Assembly (NCBI GenBank): GCA_037178675.1
Contig: JAYMGJ010000313.1
Coordinates: 1 to 40,137, forward strand
Direction: 5' to 3'
Source: Scleroderma bovista
Lineage: Eukaryota > Basidiomycota > Agaricomycetes > Boletales > Sclerodermataceae
DNA: 40,137 nt
Part shown: one piece after another, positions 34,100 to 40,137 of the stretch
Layout: the number at the start of each line of letters is the position of its first letter
Numbering within the stretch: position 1 is the first letter of the stretch
Program-made: the position numbers and the translations under genes
The notes under the pieces: generated by a model
What the model was told of the DNA's origin: nothing
Database searches by the model: none
Seen by the model: the letters and a program-made list of their open reading frames with translations, nothing else

Positions 34100-35159
34100 T
34101 GTCATGCACCAAACAGGTTTGGTACAGTGAACATGGAAGATAACGCCTATATCAAATGATCCTTATGCAAAGGATAAGCACAATGGACCCTCATCATAGC
34201 CATCTATCGCACAAGAAGACTATCCTGATGCAAGAGATGAATGCCAATGCAGACAGTCATCTATCACACGAGAACTGCCAAGAAGCAGAAGAAACTGAAG
34301 GAATAACATCAATTGTGGTATGAGAAAGGAATGCACATGTCTGCAGTCCAACTCCCATACCAGAACGATCAAAGAAGCCGAAGAATTGAAGGAGAAACGA
34401 AGGAGAAAGAGAAGAAATGATTTTTAGTGCCCAAATGTCATTTTTAGGCGCCCAGTGCCGGCATTCCGATATTTTGAATAGCTCCGTCGTTTCTGAAGCT
34501 ATCAGGCACGTGACTATACCATCAGAGAGCCTAGAACATGGTCTATCTGCCTGTCAAGTTCCGACGCAAATCCGTTCATTTCCCACGGAGATATTCCCCC
34601 CGCAATCCAGATGTTCGCTTCATCGCTCACTATGGAGTCCGTATTTTCTCTGGATCATTTCTCCGCTATTGCTGCAGATCTCCACTATGTCCTGCTCTTA
34701 GGACAGCCTCTCCAAGAGTTCCCGTGCACTGCCTGGCACATATCTTCCCAGCCTGCTCCCTCAGTCCCTCTCATTCTCGGTCAGCGCGTTCTCCTCATCA
34801 GTCCTGCGTCAAGGACGTACTTTGGTCATCTTAGGTCTATTGTCAAGCTTGAGAAGTCTTCTCTGGTCGTCTCTGTGTCCCCTGAGCCCTCGCTTCAGCG
34901 GCGCTAGAACACATGCACTATACCTTAGTGTATGCTGACCCCCCAAAAGACCTCTGGACCCCTGGTACCCTTCTTGTGGCTGTTTTGTCTTGGATCAATC
35001 CCCCTGTTTATCTCAGATCTTCCCCATTGTTGTCCCATCAAATTCCTGATGGTACACAGCCCCCCCATCAAACTTCTTAGGCTGTGCATCAATGACTCCT
35101 TCTGCTGTGCAGTGACTCATCCCTTGCTTACTGATGCTCTCTTGTCATCAGTATTACTC
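34100..35159 (+). mobile_element. Repeat family R, plus copy, right arm of the inverted repeat
   Basis: Closely similar to 30369-31653 read backwards, from TGTCATGCACCAAACAGG to CATCAGTATTACTC, with an internal deletion of about 225 bp at 34891/34892. At 35159/35160 it passes directly into the inverted non-coding-element fragment, so its 3' part was lost. Confidence 0.8.
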
Positions 35160-36592
35160 GAGATGACAAGAGTTGGTGCACTGGGCACAGAAGGCAACTA
35201 GTAAAGGTAGTATGCAGGTCACAGGAGGTGACCGGAGTTAGTGCACAACCAGGAGTTGACCAGAGTTAGTGCGCAGCCACAGGGAGTGACCAGAGTTAGT
35301 GCACAGGCACCGAAGGTGACCGCAGCTGGTGTGCAACCACAAGACACAACCGGAGTTAGTGTGTGGTGCACAGGAGATGACTGGACAAGGTCTAGATACC
35401 ACAGACAAGAGTGTCAAGGATGCAAAGAGCGACTAGAAAGAACAGACACAGAGGACAGACAGAAGGACAGACACAAGACTGTCAAGAGCAAAGGTAGGGA
35501 GCAAAGACTAGTGGATGGCCTGCTGCATAGGTCCGGAGTTGGCTGGAGTTTCAACAGAGCGGAAAGATTTCCGAGTGCAAGGAGTGACATTTTCACTAGA
35601 GGGAGCCCAAGTGAACAGTAGGGCGACCGGAGTTTTGAGCTAAAACATCGGAGTTGGTTATAGAGTGTTCTAAAGCACTGCGGAGTACTCCCAGTGGAGT
35701 TGGGGAGCTGGAGCGGACCAAGATGCTGGAGTACCAAGGTGTTAGACACCCAAGTAGCTGCAGAGAGACAGGATATGATGTCCGAGATTGCTGAAGGCAA
35801 GGGAGCGGACAAGGACAGCAGATACAATGCCTGGAGATGGCTACAGAGCATAGACAATGATTTCCGGATAAAGCTGAGGGTTTCCGATGCTGGAGAAAGG
35901 ATGGAAAGCCAGAATTCAAAAGTCCGGAGTAGCCAAGAGTCTAGATAGACAAAAACAGACATGATGCCACAGAATGGCTGCAGAGTGCAGACAAGGTTTC
36001 CAGGTGGAGCGAAGAGTTTCCAAGTCCCAGAGAAGGGACAACAAGCCGGAAAACCAAAAGTCCGGAGTTGATGAGGGTCAGAGCAGCCAAAGGAAGGCAA
36101 AGGTAGGTGCAGGCAGCAGAGCTGGTGACAAGCCAAGGCAACAGAGTGTAGACAAATACTTCCGAGTCAGCCAGAGAGTTTCCAAGTCCAAAGAAAGGAC
36201 AAGAGGGCGGAAATTCAAAAGTCCGGACCAAACAAGGGTTTGTAAAGCCGGAGTAAGATAGGGGTGGCCGGAGTTGATGCCCTAAAGAAGAGCAGTCATC
36301 GGAAATAAAGTACAAAGGACTTAGAGCAAAGTCCAGGAGTAGTTGCCAGTCAATGCGGGCGACCGGAGATGGTCAGAGCGGAAAGTCCGGATAGGACGAG
36401 TCATAGAGCACAATGCTCAGGAGTACAGTGGCCAGGATTGGCCGGACATGAGTGGACATGAGTGATAGACAAAGAGTGTGGGTTTATGCATATCGGAGAC
36501 AGTAAGTTCAGAGCCATGGCGGGTGAATTTGCACGAGTTTTGGTGAGATCAAATCTACTGTCAAGACCGGTTCTCCTCAACGATCTTACTAG
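35160..36592 (-). mobile_element. Inverted 5' fragment of the non-coding ACTCCGG element
   Basis: Read on the minus strand it matches about 11832-13250 of the complete copy: the last part of the 5' LTR (ending CGGTCTTGACA), the interior start (GTAGATTTGATCTCACC), the ACTCCGG-rich region and part of the 30-bp minisatellite. The rest of the element is absent. This proves a second insertion of the family. The 36401-36724 minus frame is a chance fusion of element and gene sequence. Confidence 0.85.
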
Positions 36593-36917
36593 AACAAGTG
36601 CACCAAAAGGAGGGGTGGTGGTGAATCCTTCGTAGAGTTCCAGAGCATTCTCAATTGGGGTTAGAGCCACTAGGTGGCTTGCAAACGTCTGCAAAATGAA
36701 CGGAGAGAGAAAGGACTTGGTCATCTATGAAGGAAGTAGTGTCAGCAGATTACCTTGTTTACCAATGCTATGCACCTGAATAGTGACCAGGTCATCAAGG
36801 GCCTCAACACAGCCATACAGAAATGGCAGTCCAGGGCTTAACACCAACTCAACGTAGTCCTTGTGGGCCTCAGGGTTGCTGTACTTGGTGTCCGAGGCCC
36901 AGTGAGCCTCCACAGCA
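36593..36917 (-). pseudogene. Fragment of an unrecognised spliced gene
   Basis: Two exons (about 36917-36776 and 36724-36593) joined across a 51-nt intron (36775-36725, GTGCAT...CATAG) read EAHWASDTKYSNPEAHKDYV, then LPFLYGCVEALDDLVTIQ, then MTKSFLSPFILQTFASHLVA and GFTTTPPFGALV. The text is clearly protein-like. It is cut at 36592 by the inverted element fragment and at about 36917 by the oppositely oriented fragment next to it. Family and function are unknown. Confidence 0.5.
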
Positions 36918-37316
36918 GGAGGCCCTCCACGTTATGACTGCATTTATGTGGCTAAGGGAGGTACAGACACAGAGGGGTTTCGTAGTCTAATTGTGGGAAG
37001 GGTGTGCTTATTCTTTTCTTGTGTACATGTGGGACATGACTACTCGTGTGCATTAGTGGACTGGTTTATCCCGATTGGTGATGAGCCGGATGAGGTGACG
37101 GGCATGTGGATTGTGGTACCAGAGGTGGATAATGATGGATGTTGTGTCCAATCTGTTGTTTCTCTGGATTCAGTGGTACAGGGTGCACATCTTATAGGAG
37201 TTTATGGCAGTGAGTTTATTCCTGTCGAGCTCCACTTCTCCGAGTCTCTAGATGCCTTTAAGACTTACTATGTTAATAAGTACATTGATCACCATGCAAA
37301 TATGCTTGTATTTTAG
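36912..37316 (+). pseudogene. C-terminal fragment of an agaricomycete transposon-associated protein
   Basis: An open frame beginning about PPRYDCIYVAKGG runs through VGRVCLFFSCVHVGHDYSC, ALVDWFIPIGDEPDEVTGMW and AFKTYYVNKYIDHHA to TAG at 37314. From memory, the sequence order CALV-WF, TGMW-V-PE, and YVNKY-DHHA is the C-terminal module of large proteins that accompany KDZ-type (Kyakuja/Dileera/Zisupton) transposons in mushrooms. Only this end remains; upstream the frame closes at once and sequence of the opposite-strand gene begins. A domain search would settle the family. Confidence 0.55.
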
Positions 37317-37369
37317 TTACAACCTGCCAGTCTGAGTGTTGGTGTGCAGTCTGTTGTTTGGACAACACA

Positions 37370-37510
37370 TGTACTCTTCCTCTTCGTGGTCTGATCAGAC
37401 TGATAGGCTCTGGACATGACCTGAAATGGTGTCTGTAAATATGTCTGTTGTCATGGCAGTCTGATTGGTCTGATAGGTCTGGACATGTCCTGAAATGGCA
37501 TCTGTAAATT
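37370..37510 (+). repeat. Imperfect direct repeat of about 70-80 bp
   Basis: Two copies contain GTCTGAT, CTGATAGG, TCTGGACATG, CCTGAAATGG and ATCTGTAAAT-like strings in the same order (starting near 37389 and 37462). No function is apparent. Confidence 0.7.
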
Positions 37511-37537
37511 GTCTGACATCATGCCTTATGAAGGCTA

Positions 37538-37738
37538 TGAGCGGACGTAGTGCGTGAGAGCGGTGTGCAGTGGAGACGTAAGGCGAGGCACTCAGAGTAA
37601 GCAGTCAAGAGATGAGGGTGCAGAAGGTCATCTCCTATTTGTCGGAGCTATGTATTTATACTACCTATTGACTATGATATCATACTCGTCATCATTGTGG
37701 CTGACACCGAGTTGCTGCAGCCTCACTACGACTCAACA
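37538..37738 (-). repeat. Probable 3' LTR of the third copia element
   Basis: On the minus strand, TGTTGAGTCGTAGTGAGG begins directly after a purine-rich stretch (TTTGAAGGGGAG) that follows the pol stop. A TATA-like AGTATAAATACA lies within. The end at 37538 (CCGCTCA) is the best TG...CA fit, giving 201 bp, but no partner LTR or TSD is available to confirm it. Confidence 0.55.
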
Positions 37739-37745
37739 CTCCCCT

Positions 37746-39060
37746 TCAAAGAGGGGTCAGCCCTAATTCTGCTGAGTGTAAGTGATGTTTTGGCTTAGGT
37801 AGAGGTTTAGTAAATATGTCTGCTGTCATATTAGCAGTAGGACAATATTTTACCTCTATTATGCCTTCTTTTACCTTCTGCCTAATATAATGATTCCTTG
37901 TATCAAAATGCTTAGTTCTTTTATGATATTGGGGATTTTGGGCTATAGCCAAAGAGCCACTATTATCACCATAAATTAAAATGGGTTTTGGTTGGCTAAA
38001 TTCCAACCCCTTTAACAGATTACATAACCAGACTGCTTCTCTGGTTGCATCTGCTAAGGCAATATATTCTGATTCAGTTGAGGATAGAGCAACATCAGTC
38101 TGCTTCTTAGATCCCCAAGAAATAGCTCCCCCATTCATAAGAAATACATACCCTGAGACAGAGGTAAGATCATCATTATTAGCATAACTGGCATCTGAAT
38201 ATCCCAGAAAGTGATTCTCTCCAGGTTCAGGCCTATTAACCCTATAGGTTATATCATAGTCTTTGGTTCCTGAGAGATAACATAAAATATGTTTAGCTGC
38301 TGTCCAGTGGGACATATTGGGGTTAGCCATAAATGAACCCAATCTGTAGACAGCATATGCTATATCAGGCCTAGTAGCCACAGCTAAATACATTAGTGAG
38401 CCAATCAAAGATGCAAAACTTTTGGAGAAATTGATAATCAGATGCTAAACTTTTAGGGCAATTCCCTTGCTGATAACCCTCTGACTCCCCTTCAGAAGGA
38501 TTGAGTTTTATATTAGGATCCATAGGCATGCCCACAGAGTTAGCATCTGCCATACCCTGTTTTTGGAGGATCATTCCCAGAAATTGTTTCTGAGAAATTA
38601 CTAAAGTATTATTAGTTCGATCACGATCAATTTCAATGCCTACAATTTTGGAAGGTTCTCCAAGATCAGTAATCTCGAAGGTAGATTGTAACTCATGTTT
38701 TAGATCTTTCATGAGTGCTGGATTGCTAGCAAAGAGGAGTAGGTCATCGACCCATACAGTAATGATCTCAATCCCTTCTGTTTTATGTCAGGAGTAAGTA
38801 CATGGATCTACCATGGAAGGTGTCCAGCCATGAGACTCCAACTGTTGATTAAATTCAAGGTTCCATTCACACCCTGCTTGTTTTAATCCATATAAGGATT
38901 TTATTAAACAGCAAACACGGCCTGAGCCATCATCATATCCTTCAGGCTGATTCATATATAATTCTTCTTTTATTTTACCATTTAAATAAGCCCCCTTAAC
39001 ATCCATCTGTTAAATCTCCCAATTCTCTGATAGGGCAAGAGCTAATAAGGTACAAATAGT
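37746..39060 (-). pseudogene. 3' half of a copia pol gene (reverse transcriptase and RNase H), truncated
   Basis: Read from 39060 down: ETICTLLALALSENWEI, a TAA, then QMDVKGAYLNG and SLYGLKQAG. After a TGA near 38788, TVWVDDLLLF gives the RT catalytic pair. IEIDRDRTNN and NPSEGESEGYQQ follow, then a frameshift near 38440, then SFASLIGSLMYLAVATRPDI. RNase H shows YSDASYANN, SSTESEY and GDNSGS, ending LGLTPL with TAG at 37746. Gag, protease, integrase and the start of RT are missing; the left end abuts host coding sequence at about 39061. It differs clearly from the element at 8228-24093 (WVDD against YVDD, different RNase H text), so it is a separate family. Two stops and a shift make it dead. 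Confidence 0.88.
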
Positions 39061-39061
39061 T

Positions 39062-39415
39062 TCCAGAAGTTACATGGCCAATACAACGAGGCCGACACTT
39101 TGGAGGCTACTGGCGGAAACTGATAGAAATCTCTAACAAGAATAACATGTACACCTCCGAATGGCTCTGCGAACTCGCGGCCCGCACGCGCGCGACAGAT
39201 GATGTTGGACAGTTCGGCAAGGCATACAAAGAAAAGCTATTCTCTGTAACTATAACTACATACTCTATTTTTCTTGTATTATGGGTCTTTAGAAATGCTA
39301 TGGTATACTCGTAGACAAGGTGCCTGCCGTCTCCGACGGCTTTGTTCTGGACATGACATTCGCGGATGACGAAAAAAAGGTCACATTTTCCAGTCGCAGT
39401 GACCTTGTAAAATAA
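39062..39415 (+). pseudogene. 5'-truncated host-like gene, two exons
   Basis: Exon (39062-39245) reads VTWPIQRGRHFGGYWRKLIE, then MYTSEWLCELAARTRATDDV and FGKAYKEKLFS. A 47-nt intron (39246-39292, GTAACT...TTTAG) joins to KCYGILVDKVPAVSDGFVLD and DDEKKVTFSSRSDLVK, TAA at 39413. Frame and splice sites agree well. The 5' part is cut where the copia fragment begins (about 39061). It could be the last exons of a longer gene. Not recognised. Confidence 0.55.
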
Positions 39416-39549
39416 ATTTACCTTACTGCCGACGCAGTCGGCACTTCCCCTTCCGGAGTCTATCTAAGTGGTACACCGCCACGACCTCCTCTGTTGGCCA
39501 ATCTCCCATTCCTCCTTTTTTCATCTCCTTGACGCCGGACGTCACAACC

Positions 39550-39930
39550 ATGCAGCTCAGCCAAATTTTGAAGACGGTCTGGAGAGGGAGAGTGTTTAGG
39601 CACCGTGGAGGCAAGTTCATACTTCTCCGTGTAACTATTGTCACTGACCAATGTACCTTTACAGCACAAAGCATCCCAGGCAAATCTAAGAAGAAATATT
39701 ATTTACTGAGTGAAGCACAATTGAACAAGTTGTATGACGATGATACAAAAATGTTTGAATATTTGGACGACTGCGAGCGTTACATTCGCCAAGTAAGAGT
39801 TTTGTAAGTGGGTTTGTTGCATCAAGTACTAATCGATCACCAGATTCAAAATGCTCTCGACAATGACCTACGAGCTACAACTGGTCTAACCATCGTTAGA
39901 AAGGACTCAGAGAAGAGTGAACACCGCTAG
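39550..39930 (+). CDS. Small two-exon hypothetical protein, about 109 aa
   Basis: Starts MQLSQILKTVWRGRVFRHRG at 39550. Exon 1 ends at 39792; the intron 39793-39843 (51 nt) has GTAAGA, a branch-point-like TACTAATC and CACCAG. Exon 2 reads IQNALDNDLRATTGLTIVRK and ends DSEKSEHR with TAG at 39928. The N-terminal half is basic and beta-like (KFILLRVTIVTDQCTF), the C-terminal half acidic and helical (EAQLNKLYDDDTKMFEYLDD). It lies 134 bp downstream of the truncated gene on the same strand and could be either a separate gene or later exons of it. No family is recognised. Confidence 0.5.
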
Positions 39931-40075
39931 TTTGTTGAGCATAAGTCCGACTGTGCACGCGCGCACTGATCATCCCTTCCCAAGTATCGTCGTCTCAATT
40001 TATGGTACTTGAGCCTGTTACTATAGGACTCCAGCTAGCACATTCGCGCCGATCAGCCTGGGAATTTGTCTTTCG

Positions 40076-40137
40076 GACGGAGAAGGCACATACACACAGA
40101 GCAGTACTGTGTTATGTATGTATGTGTCTTCTCCGTC
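40076..40137. repeat. Terminal hairpin at the window end
   Basis: GACGGAGAAG[G]CACATACACACA is mirrored by TATGTATGTGTCTTCTCCGTC, with the palindrome CAGTACTG (40102-40109) near the centre. The arms pair over about 20 bases with few mismatches and the right arm ends exactly at the last base given. It may be a MITE-like palindrome or a sequence at which the assembly stopped. Confidence 0.75.

Noticed and set aside
36401..36724. 107-codon minus-strand frame
   Set aside because: It is a chance join of gene sequence above 36592 and retroelement sequence below it.

Overview
The window looks like nuclear DNA of a basidiomycete fungus (Agaricomycetes). The evidence is GT-AG introns of about 46-55 nt, a kinase and P450s of agaricomycete style, and dense, nested LTR retrotransposons. 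The gag reading frame of one copia element (24350-25822) resembles, from memory, gag-like proteins of Sclerodermatineae such as Pisolithus or Scleroderma; that placement is tentative. No rRNA, tRNA or CRISPR locus was seen.

Layout. 1-815 (-): a decayed protein kinase. 2039-7192 (-): two tandem, apparently intact 11-exon cytochrome P450 genes from a duplication of about 2.9 kb. 7905-8042 (-): a small reading frame. 8116-25822: a retrotransposon nest at least three levels deep. The oldest layer is a copia element whose 5' LTR (about 8116-8227 plus 24094-24270) and decayed gag (24350-25822) remain. Its LTR was split by a complete Ty1/copia element (8228-24093, TSD CATAC). That element was itself split by a 7.56-kb LTR element with no visible protein gene (10578-18140, TSD GATTC). 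A 193-bp solo LTR (25206-25398, TSD again CATAC) sits in the old gag. 25755-27490 holds degenerate tandem repeats.

27581-29557 holds two divergent spliced genes not evident from single-frame ORFs: a minus-strand four-exon gene with a C-terminal Cys cluster and one in-frame stop, and a plus-strand gene with a WYLPGAL motif cut short at its 3' side. 29558-35159 is a long inverted-repeat arrangement around a Pro/Ser-rich minus-strand gene with W[M/I]PPSP repeats. 35160-36592 is an inverted fragment of the same non-coding LTR element found at 10578-18140. 36593-37316 has two broken genes meeting head to head. 37538-39060 is the 3' half of a third copia element (-). 39062-39930 has a truncated spliced gene and a small complete two-exon gene (+). 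The window ends in a near-perfect hairpin.

The most interesting points are these. (1) The copia element at 8228-24093 has, upstream of gag, a degraded long reading frame of about 760 codons starting with two hydrophobic segments, which I cannot assign; its frame is restored exactly when the nested element and one TSD copy are removed. (2) The non-coding element is saturated with an ACTCCGG motif and carries a compact cluster of perfect inverted repeats. (3) Nearly all LTR-LTR differences, and six of seven in-frame stops, fit CpG deamination. (4) The unassigned divergent gene pair.
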